60,000 nucleotides of DNA, taken from Adiantum capillus-veneris. Lineage: Eukaryota; Streptophyta; Polypodiopsida; Polypodiales; Pteridaceae. The notes below the pieces were generated by a model. The model made no database searches and had not been told where the DNA came from. It saw only the letters and a program-made list of their open reading frames with translations. The DNA lies in contig CM043945.1 of the NCBI GenBank assembly GCA_014529385.2, positions 147,642,741 to 147,702,740 on the forward strand, in the 5' to 3' direction. A program made the translations under genes and the position numbers. Below, in pieces: positions 24,501 through 36,500 of this stretch; the stretch's first letter is position 1; each line of letters opens with the position of its first letter.

Positions 24501-27500
24501 AGGCTTGTCTCTCGGATCAGAAGACTCAATGGGAAAAGAACTTACCTTTGGTGGAATTTGCCTATAGTCACACGATACACTCTTCGACGGGGAAGACGCC
24601 ATGTGAGATTGTTGAAAGTGTTGCGAAGGTTCCATCCTTCCTGACCATGAAGATTAGATATTTGAAGCGGATGAATATTCGTGAGATTTGGATATGGCTT
24701 TTGCCAAGGTTCGCGAGACTTTGCAGGAGTCTCAAGAACGACAGAAAAAGGCAGCGGATCGTCATCGTTGCGACTTGAAATTGAAGGAGGATGATTGGGT
24801 GCTCTTACGTTTTGAGAAGGCACGCCTACGAAAGAAAAAGGTAAAGGAGAGGCTTTTTCCAAAGCTTAGTATGCGATACTACGGACCTTTCCAGATCACT
24901 GGCAAGATAAATGATGTCTCCTTCCGATTGAAACTACCAGATACTTGGAGGATTCATAATGCATTGAATGTGAGTCTCTTGAACCCGATTAAGGGTGATG
25001 TGCCTGATGATGGGGAGCCTGATGAGCAACCCGCAGTGGAAGAAAACGAGGAGATCATTGTTCCTGAACAGATTTTGGCACATAATGATACGAAGAAAGG
25101 TAAAGTCCGAAGGCGGTTCTTGGTTTAGTTCAAGAACTTTCCTGCATTTGATGCGAAGTGGATGGAGGAGGAGGACCTAGCAGATACTCCTCGGATTGTG
25201 AAACTTTACCTCGATGCTTTGGTTTAGCATAGTCTACTCCAAACGGAACCCAGAATTCAGCTTGGCCGGAGATCTGGTGCAGTGGGATGCACAAGAGGGG
25301 AGTTACTCCACTCCTTTGTCAACAGATGCCTTGATTTTGATACTAAAGTCACTGATGTCTCTTTGAGCTTCAGGGATACTGAGAGCTGACAGTATTCTGC
25401 TGGATGACTTTATGAAATGGAATTCTTGATTATGATACTGATTTGTTCTTGACTTCTTGTGAGTGCAGGAACTGATAGACGAAATGACTGCAGCATTTTG
25501 GTCTGATTGATCTCGAATAGACATGGTTGCAATAGGGGTTAGTCAATCGGACATCGATGAGGTCCCGATTGGACCTACATGTGATTGCTAGCTACATTGC
25601 CGATAGATCATGGTCTAAGATCCGAATGAATGTTGAATGTGATGTGATGTCATGTGATGTGACTGTCGATTTTGTACATGTGCTAGATGTGTGTCCCTAG
25701 TACGTAGGTACTAACAGTCAGTGTCTGCTAAGACGGTTTATGGCTTTTGTCGGTTTTGCAGCCGTAATTTTGGTCGATTACAATGCTTTCAAGAGGGGGG
25801 TATGTCACAAAGTGATGACGTGGCGGACAGCAGAAACCCTAGAATTCCTGCAAACCCTAATTTCTGCCAGAAACCCTAATTTCCGGAAATCGCGTAGGCT
25901 TTTTTTTTTTTTTTTTTTTGAAAATGATGAGCGACGCGAATTTTACTTTTTTTTTCATTAAAAAAGAGAAAAGACTCTCTAAGAGAGAGAGAACTGATGC
26001 TTTTTATTTTTAAAGGTTTTGGGGCTCTGCTTTTGGGCATCCCTTGTAACCTTTAAATTAGTGGTAAGGGCCTCACTTCTCAGAGGATCTGGACGCAGAG
26101 TCTGAGAGTGAAACCCTAACCGCTCTCTTGTACTTTGATGATTGATTAATACAAAAAGAAATACCGAAAGGGGCGCCAATCTTTGGGGCCAATATCTCTA
26201 GGCACGGAACTCCGCCGGGCCAGTGCAAATCTTTTGTGATCTGTGAATTGTTTTGAAGTGGTTATTTGGTGCTGTCGCGGTTGATTCTTGACTTGGAGTG
26301 TCCAAGTCTGTTACACATGACCTAAAACCCATCAGCGTTTTCAGGACCAGCAGGGCAACGCCTATAGACAGCATTATCCAGCGTTTTTTACAGCCATAAT
26401 CAGCTTTTCCAGGCAACAGCAAGCAACATTTTCAGTAGCGATTAAGAGGGCAGCAAGTGGTGTTTGGAAGCAGCAGAAATTAAGCGACAAAGACTCAGCA
26501 AGATCAACGTTTTCTATCAGCATCTTGTACAACAGAAGATACAGTTTCAAGTAGTCGTCGTCATCGTCGTTATCGTCATATCCGCTCATTGCATAGTAGC
26601 TTTCCAAGTTTGCATCAGTGTCTTGTACCAGATTGTGCAATCAATAGCATAGACCTCTCTCCCCATAGAGAGAGGGGCCTTCGGAGGAGGGTTTGACAAC
26701 TCCTTGGTGTCGTATTCTTCTCTCTATCTCTCAGTCTCAGCAACTTCACGCACAGTGTCTATTCACTTTGTTAGTGATCACTTGCACTTTCTCATTAAAG
26801 AACGGAAGGCTCTTTCTTCCCTAAGAAAAAGGAACCTTGAGCACACACTTCGGAGCACTCATCTTGAGCAAAGTTCAACATTCACTTCCGCTACACCTTA
26901 CACACCTATATCAACCAGCTTGAGAGGCTGATCAGATTTTCTTTGGTCAGGGCGCGACACAGAGCTTGCCCGAGCCAAAGTAGCCTGGTAAGTCATTACC
27001 TTACCATGTTCTCAGCGGGGCTAGGGATCATTGGCCCAACACAGCAGAGCAAAGCCCTTCTTGGGAAGTTTGTGGTCAGAAGACTGCTTCCAGGAGAGGA
27101 AGCCTGGAAGGAGTTGTTGCTTCACCGGCTTTGAGCTCGAGTGCCTCATGCAAGAGGCCCCTGGAGCCCTTCCATCAAGTAGATTTTTACAAAGATGCAC
27201 AGAGTTGGTCTAAGCAGGACGTTGGAGGATCATTTTGCAACGAGCCTGCTTAGGTCTTGGGAGCAACTGAGTGGCGTAGAGCAGCATCAGCCCGCTTGCA
27301 CGGAGGAGCGCTCGAGACAACCCCTTGTTTGGAACTCCATCTGTCGAGTGACACATCCAACCCTATGTGTCCATGGACAAGCTACAGCATGACCAGGGTT
27401 CAGTTCCGTCAAGTCAGTCTAGAATAGGAAGTGATCTGGCACTTTTGTGAGTCTCTTCGCAGATCGTGCATGACCAGTCACTTAGATTAGATGCATATCC

Positions 27501-30500
27501 TCTGGTTGCCAGCATGATCATAAGCATTCCCATCAGAATCCATTAGAATCCATCAAGAGAATTTTCAGTGCATTAAACCTATTTTCCCTATTTTTGACAT
27601 TTTTCACTTATTTATTAAGTGACTTTTGTTGGGAACTAGGTAGGGCAATTTTGCTAAGATAATATATAAGCAAACCAAAGCTAGCACTCTGGCAGATGAG
27701 GCAATAGGACCAGTGCTCAATAGGCCAATTCTCAACAAGAACAAGAACCCCTCTCAGCAAAACAAACTCCCCTTCATGCTAGCGTTTTTCCCTCAGCCCT
27801 TGGGCGATTTCAGCCAGCAAAGGGATCGCACTTCCAGCGTTTTGGAGCCGATTCAATCTGGCGTTTTTCAGCCCTAGAGCACAGCGTTTTTCAGCCAGCA
27901 TACAGAGTGTTTTTCAGCAGTGCAGGGCAGCGTTTTTGTGCATGCTGTCAAGCGTTTTCAGGCCACAAAAAGCAGCGTTTTTTCCAGCCATCAAGCGAGG
28001 AGATCAGCCCCCGACTTGGTGCAAAAGCTACCAACTCGAAGCATTCAGTTTTCAGCCATAGTTTCGTCCTCGTCGTCCACACCGTCGACATCGACATAGC
28101 AAGCATTTAGGATCATCGCATCAGCCATTGTACCAGATTGTGCAATCAATAGTAGACCACTCTCGCCATCGGGAGTGGGGCCTTCGAAGGAGGGTTTTAC
28201 GTCGTCTCTGGTGTCGTATTCTCTTCTCTCTCTATCTCTCAGTCTCATGCACTTCCATACACAGTGTCCATTCACTTTGTTGTGTCCATTGCACTTTCTC
28301 ATTGAGAACGAAAGGCTCTCCCTTCCCTCAGTAAAAGGAATCTTGAACACAGTTCGGAGCACTCATCTTGAGCAAAGTTAAACATTCATTTCCGTTGCAC
28401 CTTACATTGGTATCAGAGCTTTGGCAATGTTCTGTATCACTCAAGGAAAGAACCACATAATTTTTTTGCTTGTTGCGGTCGCACGTAACCCAAGTCCACT
28501 TGGGCATGTCGATTCCTAATCGTGTTTTGAAGAGTGACAGGAAACCCAAGGAAGAAGGGCTTGTCCAGCTTCCCCTTGTGCCTCTTTTCACTCATTGAGA
28601 GCGGACCGTGCACTTAGAGGCCGGCCAATTGACGTGAGGTGGAAAAAAGCAACCTTGGTGTGAGTGCAAGGCCGCCAAGGGATGCGCCCGCGGCAAAGAG
28701 CAGAACTCGGGTGAAGAGAAGATCCTTCTCTAACACAAATTGCAAGCGAGAGCAGAACCTCAAGAACCTCAAGAACTCAAGACCCACAAGAACCCAAGAA
28801 CCCAAGACCCACAAGAACCCAAGTTCCTCGTGAACTTAAGAACCAAAGATCACAGTGCATGGTCATCACCCGAAGCGGAATGGATACTTCGCATGGAAGT
28901 GGTAAGCATGGGAGTGGCGAAGAAGAGTTTTCCCCACCAGGAGATTTTTCCGACCCTCCCCCGTCCCCATCTACGCCCCCGAGTTGTACCAAATCCAGTA
29001 TGGAGGCAATGGTCAAGTCGGATGATGGGACGACGGCACACACAACAACACGAAACGAATCGCGTTGCGATGGCACAACTAGAAAGAAAAGCAGAACGAC
29101 AGGAAAGCCTTTTGGAGCGTGAACGCCAAGTCAGACAAGACACCTTTGAGCGTGAGAGTGATCAAGCGCGCTTGGCGGCTGAAGAAAGACAGACAGAGCG
29201 TGCGGCACGGAGTGAACAACACATGCAATAGTTTGTACTACATATTCTCGCCTTGAAGTCTGAGCCAGCCAAGGATGTTGGTAGTTCATCAAGAGGCGCA
29301 AGCCGAGATTCGGACTCCAACAACCCAAACACAGAGAAGATCCAGTACAGTAAGTATGATGGTAAGATGGATGTCACTGTTATTCGTTCTTGGTTGCATC
29401 AATTTAATGCTTATTTTGCGACAAATAAGAAGACAAGAAATAGCAAAGTTTTGACGGAAGCCATGTACCTTGCCGGTGATGCCATAAATTGATACCACGC
29501 ATGGCAAGAGGCACAGTTGGCCACGCACCTACAGGAAGCCCACGAATTCACGCCCCTTTCCTTCAGTTGGGCTGATTTCCAAGACAAGCTCAAGGCGCGG
29601 TTTATGCCACCTCAGTACCTCGCACGATTGAAGGACAATTGGTGCGCTCTCAAGAAAAATGGTATGCCAGTTATGTCTTTCTGTAATCGTGTTTTGCAGC
29701 TCGGCACTCAATCACGCAAATCGATGCGGAGCGCAAGGAGGCATTCCTTTATGGATTGGACGAGTATATGAAGTATGATGTCGAGGTGCTCGATCCAATC
29801 GATCTCAAAAAGGCGGTGGCAATTGCTCTCTCACAGGAGATGAAGCACAACAAGGAAAAGCCTAAGGAAAACAAGACTTCGACAAGTACCGCTCAGACCT
29901 CTCAGAACCCTCAGAACGGTAAGAATGGTAAGAACGGTAACTCTGCTAACCAGTCTTCCAATAGTCTCTCAGAAAAGCTCTCTCAAAGTGAACCTAAGGG
30001 TAAAGCTAACACAATTGCTAAACCTAAGCTCACTCCAGATGAAAAGGTAGCACAAGGAATTTTAGGAGGATACATCACGTCGGAAGAGCAAAGCACTTAT
30101 TCTGAGGAAGGTCGTTGTTTTCATTGTCACATTAAGCGTCACATAAAAAGAAAAAGTCCTAAGCTTGAATCGAATGAATCTAAAGAATCCATAGAACCCC
30201 CTTCCTCTATCAATGCAATCAATGACAACACGAGTGTGCCCCGAGTTTCTCATGACCCTCCCATTGATGAGTCTCTCATTAAATGTTATGGTCATATGAC
30301 GGGGCAGCGTTTTGTCATATTGTTTGACCCAGGCAGTATGCATGATGTGATTAGTCCTTCTCTTGTTGAGAGAGCCCGCCTAGAGGTTAGTCAGAAATCT
30401 CCTCTCGAGGTCTCTGGCTTCGCACCCAGTATGGATTCTCTCATCACGAAGGAGTGCTTTGATGTATTGTTTAAAGTTCAACAAGGTGCTTTCTGTAGAA

Positions 30501-33500
30501 AATTTTTAGTCTCTCCTCTTTCGGGATGTGATATGATTTTGGGCATTCGATGGTTTGGTGAGCATAACCCTCTCATTGATTAGGCGGAAAATACGTTCAC
30601 TTTCAATGCCAAAAGTGACTCTCCCATTGTCATTTGTGGAGAGCAAGTTGTTCATTCTCCATCTCCCATTTCTAATGTGCAAGCGAAGATTGAACGGATT
30701 CAGGAGAAGGAGGCTCTCTCGGTCTCGTCTTCTCCAAAGCATGATACACAGGATTTGCATGATGATAAGCATAATGAATTGAATGATAATGATATGCATG
30801 ATGATTTGAATGACAATGACAAGCATGATGACCACGATGTGATTTCTCACGAGCATGATGATTTGTATGATCAAGACGTGATTGTTCACAAAGATGATGG
30901 TTTAGTAGATGGATGCTTTTTCTAGCAAAGCTAACCTCGTTGCAGATTCAATCAATCACGAAGAGTCGATCTTGGCTTTCGAGTCAAGGTCCACAGCACC
31001 CCCCCCCCCCCCCCCCCGGAGATTCGATCAAACACAACGCACCGATCTTGGCTCTTGAGCTTAGGTCCAAAGAACCCTTACAGAAAGTACTATGTGCTCG
31101 AATGATTAGTCAGCACGCATTGTTCGAGTGTTTCATTCGTGATCGTTTCCTGTATTTAGTCAGCTTCTTTATGTGATCCCTTTTCCTAGGCATGACATAT
31201 TGTACGTTGAGCACGATTCACTCATGAATGAGCACGGATGTATGCGGATTATTCATGAAAAGCTGAAAAGTATGCATTCAAGGAAGTCACATTCCATGTC
31301 TCTTCCTTGGCACGACACAATCGTAGCAAGAGCATAAGAAACTATGAGCACTAAGCATGGGAATTTCCGTTGTGAATTGCCACAGTTGATTGATTTAGAT
31401 CAACAAGACAAGATTCGATCTCATTGTTTGCGTGTATGTGGTGAACGGTTTGGCACTCCGTCTATTTGTTCATCTACATTGCATGCACAGTCTTTAGAAA
31501 AGAGAAGAGTTTTTCAAATCACCTTACATGGAATAGGTATGTTCATGTTTTTGTGTTGGAAGTGGTTTCAAGAATTTTCAGCCTCTGAGATTCTTGAAGA
31601 AGGTAGCACATGACTATCGACAAAGTTGAAGCATTGAAGAGCCACAAAAGACTTTGTGTCGCTTTCGGCGCGGGCCAAAGAAGCAAGTGTTGCAGACCTT
31701 TATGAAGTTCAGTATCGCACGACCTACACATTAGAGTGGGCTTGCGAAGAGTCCTTTCCAAGATTCCGGATGCTATTGGCGATCTCCCTCGACACCATAC
31801 AGTTCAGTACCAGTACCTCACTTTGAAAAGGATGGGATCTCACGTGACACATCCAACCCTATGTGTCCGTGGACAAGCTATAGCATGACCAGGGTTCAGT
31901 TCCGTCAAGTCAGTCTAGAATAGGAAGTGATCTGGCACTTTTGTGAGTCTGTTCGCAGACCGTGCATGATCAATCACTTAGATTAGATGCATATCCTCTG
32001 GTTGCACACAACATGATCATAAGCATTCCCATCAAAATCCATCAGAATCCATCAAGGGAATTTTCTAGTGCATTAAACCTATTTTCCCTATTTTTGACAT
32101 TTTTCACTTATTTATTAAGTGACTTTTGTTGGGAACTAGGTAGGGCAATTTTGCTAAGATAATATATAAGCAAACCAAAGCTAGCACTTTCTAGCAGATG
32201 AGGCAACAAGAGCAGTGCTCAACAAGCCAATTCTCAACAAGAACAAGAACCCCTCTCACCAAGACAACCTCCCCTTCATGCTAGAGTTTTTCCCTCAGCC
32301 CTTGGGTGATTTCAGCCAGCAAAGGGATCGCACTTCCAGCGTTTTGGAGCCAAATCAATCTGGCGTTTTTCAGCACTAGAGCACAGCGTTTTTCAGCCAG
32401 CATACATAGCGTTTTTGTGCATGCTGTCAAGCGTTTTCAGGCCACAGAAAGCAGAGTTTTTTCCAGCCATCAAGCGAGCAGATCAGCCCCTGACTTGGTG
32501 CAGGAGCTACCAACTCGAAGCATTCAGTTTTCAGCCATAGTTTCGTCCTCGTCGTCCACACCGTCGACATCGACATAGCAAGCATTTAGGATCATCGCAT
32601 CAGCCATTGTACCAGATTGTGCAATCAATGGTGGCGAGAGTGGGGCCTTCGGAGGAGGGTTTTACAACATCTCTGGTGTCGTATTCTCTTCTCTCTCTAT
32701 CTCTCAATCTCATGCACTTCCATACACAGTGTCCATTCACTTTGTTGTGTCCATTGCACTTTCTCATTAAGAACGGAAAGCTCTCCCTTCCCTAAGTAAA
32801 AGGAATCTTGAGCACAATTCGGAGCACTCATCTTGAGCAAAGTTCAACATTCATTTCCGTTGAACCTTACACCATCGTTAGTACTCAGAGAGGCCACTTG
32901 GTTGGTAGTAGGCGGCCTCATGTTTCTTGGGATCCCATGGCAGAGAGTTCAACCCGCACTCTCGGTGACTCGCTCCAGTTATCAGGTTTCTCCAAGGCGG
33001 CTCAGAGCATCCAGCTACGAGGCATGAGGGGGGTGCAGAGCATGTGCCAGGACGTTAGAGAGGCTTTACGAGTTGATTGGCTCACCCCTCCAAAGACAAC
33101 AACTCCCAGATGGATGGGGCCTTCACGCGGCCTTCACGCGACTGGAGGTCCTCGTCGCAGTTCGGGCTTGCTAGGAGACCATAGCCCACATGGTTTTCGA
33201 GGTTCGGGGCAAGGGTCACCTTCGCCGAGTCTTAGTAGAGGCTCCACAGGTTGCAGAGTGTTCCATTCAAAGGATACGAGCTTTGGGCATTTGTGGGAGG
33301 ACTTGTGTCATACATCCTGACCCACCAGATCTTGAGACACGCCACGGGCAGATATCGGCTTGGGAGAGCTACCCTCTGGCACGGGTGCAGTGGGACCCTG
33401 GCGAGTGGTTTTGGAGAGAGCCTTTCTCCTCAGCCGATCACCCTGGGATCCCTTCTTTCAATACACAGTTTGACTCGAGCACCACATGCTGGCAGCACGG

Positions 33501-36500
33501 AGAGAGGCTTGCCCAACTGCAGCACTTCATTGGCAGGAGGAGGGTCTCAGCTAGATTCTTATCAAGTTTCAAGGAGCGGTTGTGGGACTCCAAACAGCCG
33601 AGGAGAGTCACTTTGTTCCAGTGGCTAGTTGCACACAGATATACAGCAATTGAGGGCTGGCTAGTACATAGTGGCTTTTCAGCTTGTGCAACTTGTGGCC
33701 ATCCTTTGAAGAGTCGGCAGTACTGTCTATGGGACTGCCCCATGGCACAACAGGTTTGGCTTCACGTTCTTCGGCTGATGCTGACCCTTTCCTCAGCCCG
33801 ACAATACACTTGGGGTGATGCAGCCTGGTCCACTCTCACGGCCCCGGCCCTCCATTTTGAGTTGGCTTCCACCAGCAGGATGATAGTGATCCAGGGGGGT
33901 CGACCTACAGTTCAGCTAGCCACAGAGCTTACCCCCCAGGAGTGGTGCAGTGAGAGAGAGGTGTGTCAGGAGCTCGTTTGTGGCCTGACACTCTGGTTCA
34001 TTCGGCGGGCCTGCTGCATCCGAATCTTCGAGGCTTGCCCTGCTCCACCGGCAGAGATTGTTCGTGATTTTTGGTTGGAGCTGATTCACACTCCTAGGGG
34101 TCAGTTCGAGAGCCTCCACAGAAGCTCTGACCGATTGGGGGAGCACAGAGAGGCTTTCCTGCAACTCTGGCACCTAGGGCCCTTCTTCACCATGGTCCAA
34201 GATGCACCCAAATGGCACTACAGTCCACCTATGTGTCTCTTTCCTCCTCCCATCTCGTGATATAGGCCCCATTGTACATATTTTGTTTACTCATCGGGAT
34301 AGTCTCCCCATTTTCTTGATGTAGCCCTCTCTAGTAGAGGTGGTTTGTAGCCCTGTGGGCAGTTTGTTAACTGATGGAAGAATCATGTTCTCAGAAAAAA
34401 AATGCAGTTGTTTGGTTGATAAGGGCAAGGCCTTCCAAAATTTATGATTGTGTAGTTGTACACTTTGCGTTTCCTCAAAATTATGAGTGTGAAGAACTAG
34501 TTTTGTCTGGAATGTTTTTTTGGTTGACTATTGGAGCTCATCTTCAAAATATTACTTTAAGAATTATGTACTGGTTATATTATCCTTGTTTAGAGATCCA
34601 TATTCAATATATGAATTTCTAATGCATGCTGAGCTGTTTTATTATCGTGGCACGACTGGCCCCTTTTATTGATGACTAGCACCACATATACATGCATAAA
34701 GCCATGAGATGCAATCAAGGCCATGGCTTTGTTTATCTACAGAACGCAGCCTTTTGAGCAGATACACAACTATAGACAAAAACTCATACCACAAAATTGG
34801 ATCTTTTCATAGCAGCACTCGAATTACATTACACACAATAGATTTCATGATCAATACTACATTTAAATGTAGAGCCAAAGACATAGCATACCAGAAAATA
34901 CCCAACACACCAAACATATAAAACACTGATTCCCACCCAAAATGCTCAATGATTGGTGGCGCAATGACTAATCTGAAAAGTAACAAACCATATTAGCATA
35001 TGAGTTTAGAGAAGTTCAAACATCGTGTGACAAATTTATACAAACACAAGCAAACTGCATTACAGAGGCAGACTCTACTTTACCCAATAACACTGCCTAC
35101 ATTAAGGCCATTGAAGACAAAGGCCACTGCTCTTGATCGCTCTGTTGCAGGGACATTTCTGCAATTTAAACACACACATACGTTACCACCAAAACATCTC
35201 ATTGAATAAAGAAATTTTTCAAATCATTGAATAACTTATGAAAACCTGCAGGATATTATTAAGATAGTTACAAGTATTTTTTACGAGTTGACATGAGACC
35301 CTGCACATTCTTATTTCCGAACTCATGGAAATTCCATGCTGCAACCCCACAGACAGCTTCATATGTATGGGCAAACAGGTTTTACTAGTTCTCCTACCTA
35401 GTACCATCTACTTTAACAGATTGCTTATGCCAAAAAAATATCTCAGTATCAACCCTCGTTTACTTAATCATAGTAAAAGTATTGTAAACACCAATCCTAC
35501 AAACATATCTACCTCTCATGAAGATACAACTTTGCCTCAGGGTCGGAAGAATTATCAACCCTCTCCGTGCTTGAAAACAGGCAATTACCTAACAAAAACT
35601 AGGTCCACAGAAACCTGCTTTGATGAATAAACAATCTCAAGAGTTTTAGAATGCTCCTACCAGGCAAGAAACTAACTTTTGGTGTCCAGAACAGTACAAA
35701 TGGCTCTAGGAAGGCTGGAAGAAATTATACGAAATTCATGTTTATCTATGTCTGCTGTAACCACTTCGGATGAGTGGTCAAACTGGAAACAATGAACTAC
35801 CACAATCTGCAACACTTCAATACTTTAATACTTCGAAGACAACTAGCCGAGCTGAACAAGAGAGTATATGGAGATGGAGACGATGGTGGAGAGGGATGCT
35901 GTGACAGGTTTTAGGTTTAAAGTTTCTACATCGAGTTCATAGACACAATTGATCATTGTGTTCGTTTAGCCAGTCATAAAGACTCTCTCTCTAGAAAGGT
36001 GACCCATGCCAATCTCTTCATCAAAGACAAACTCCTTTTTTTGGTAGGAAAAGTGGCTATATATAGTGTACAAAAGAGACCTCTGGAGATGCTCAAAGGC
36101 CTATTACCCAGACAATGTGCAAAACAGGGAGAACAATGTGAAGGCTGTGTAAACATCAAGGTGGCCTATATGAGGAATGCAAAATGAACCACTGGGAAGG
36201 TGCATAATGCCATGTGATGTGACCAAGGTTCAAACTAAAAAGAACTGAAAATGTCGTCCATGTCTGAAGAAAAGAGTATTACACCTCTCCACTGCCCTGG
36301 AAGAGCCTGCTGATGTATTCCACTCGCTATGAAGAGTGTGTAGCTATTCAACACAAATAGCTGTCAAAGTGGTGGATGTAGGAGAAGACTGTGAGCACCA
36401 CGAGCCTTCCAGATGGTCCAAAGAGCAATGCTGAAGATCGTTAAAAAAAATTACATCGCTCTATGAGAAGTTCAACTGATGACCTATATTTGGAATCATC

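Larger units (their letters stand above)
19901..26315 (+). mobile_element. Ty3/gypsy chromovirus, complete but defective
   Basis: LTRs of 492 and 513 bp (TGTCACAAAG...CTGTTACA), an iMet primer site one base after the 5' LTR, a purine tract next to the 3' LTR and CATGA duplicated at 19896-19900 and 26316-26320 define the boundaries exactly. The gene order gag, protease, RT, RNase H, integrase, chromodomain is that of plant chromoviruses. LTRs differ by small indels, including a T run of about 19 in the 3' LTR. Internal frames contain stops, shifts and an integrase deletion. It sits inside a solo LTR that sits inside LINE B, so it is among the youngest layers. Confidence 0.93.
19449..26902 (+). 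mobile_element. Solo LTR of the gag-protease-chromodomain family, split by a chromovirus
   Basis: The two halves (19449-19900 and 26321-26902, 1034 bp together) match the LTRs at 27342-28406 and 31838-32871: start TGTCACGTGACACATCC, the CAAGTCA..TAGAATAGGAAGTG block, the TAGGGCAATTT..GATATAATATATAG promoter area, and the end CACCTTACA. The flanks CTCCT (19444-19448) and CACCT (26903-26907) are a 5-bp duplication with one change. There is no internal region, so the full element was lost by LTR-LTR recombination. The chromovirus later inserted in the middle. Confidence 0.85.
27342..28406 (+). repeat. 5' LTR of the plus-strand non-autonomous element
   Basis: 1065 bp, TGTCGAGTGACACATCC to GCACCTTACA. 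A TATA-like ATATATAAG lies at 27662-27670. Downstream of it is an array of GCGTTTT motifs. Confidence 0.9.
27342..32871 (+). mobile_element. Non-autonomous LTR element, gag-protease-chromodomain, plus-strand copy
   Basis: Complete element of 5530 bp. CCATC is duplicated perfectly at 27337-27341 and 32872-32876, and the LINE B sequence joins exactly across it. LTRs are 1065 and 1034 bp. The 5' LTR is followed by TGGTATCAGAGC and the 3' LTR is preceded by a purine tract. The internal region is only 3.4 kb and encodes gag, knuckle, retropepsin-like domain, an unrecognised segment and a chromodomain, with no RT, RNase H or integrase. The minus-strand element at 43420-49245 has the same plan, so this is a family design and not a chance deletion. 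Confidence 0.9.
14481..34260 (+). pseudogene. LINE B ORF2, split by four insertions
   Basis: It starts MRIVSWNVQGLEGPQFQPQ at 14481 and is the best-preserved endonuclease N-terminus in the window (ILMLQEH follows near 14593). The RT resumes at 17246 and has YFKKAYDRVDRDFLEGTLRR (18152-18211). The polymerase catalytic box is cut: EFA ends at 18468 and the DNDSTLYLE continuation starts near 19107, because a 0.6-kb element inserted exactly there. The C-terminus is in the 32872-34260 piece. None of the frame is intact across the whole. Confidence 0.8.
13213..34402 (+). mobile_element. LINE copy B, about 5.6 kb, scattered over 21 kb by nested insertions
   Basis: Pieces at 13213-15241, 17246-18466, 19100-19448, 26903-27341 and 32872-34402 join into one LINE colinear with LINE A and F. 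The 3' UTR and eight A residues end at 34402. TGCAGTTGT directly follows the tail (34403-34411) and precedes the 5' end (13204-13212), a 9-bp target duplication. The first 110 bases (13213-13325), including a ten-C run, do not match LINE A, so the true 5' end is either extra sequence or filler. Its host site is the intron between two transporter exons, in opposite orientation to the gene. Confidence 0.85.

Noticed and set aside
34374-34622. 82-codon plus-strand frame after the LINE B tail
   Set aside because: Runs through the poly(A) and the target duplication into intron sequence; AT-rich with no domain.
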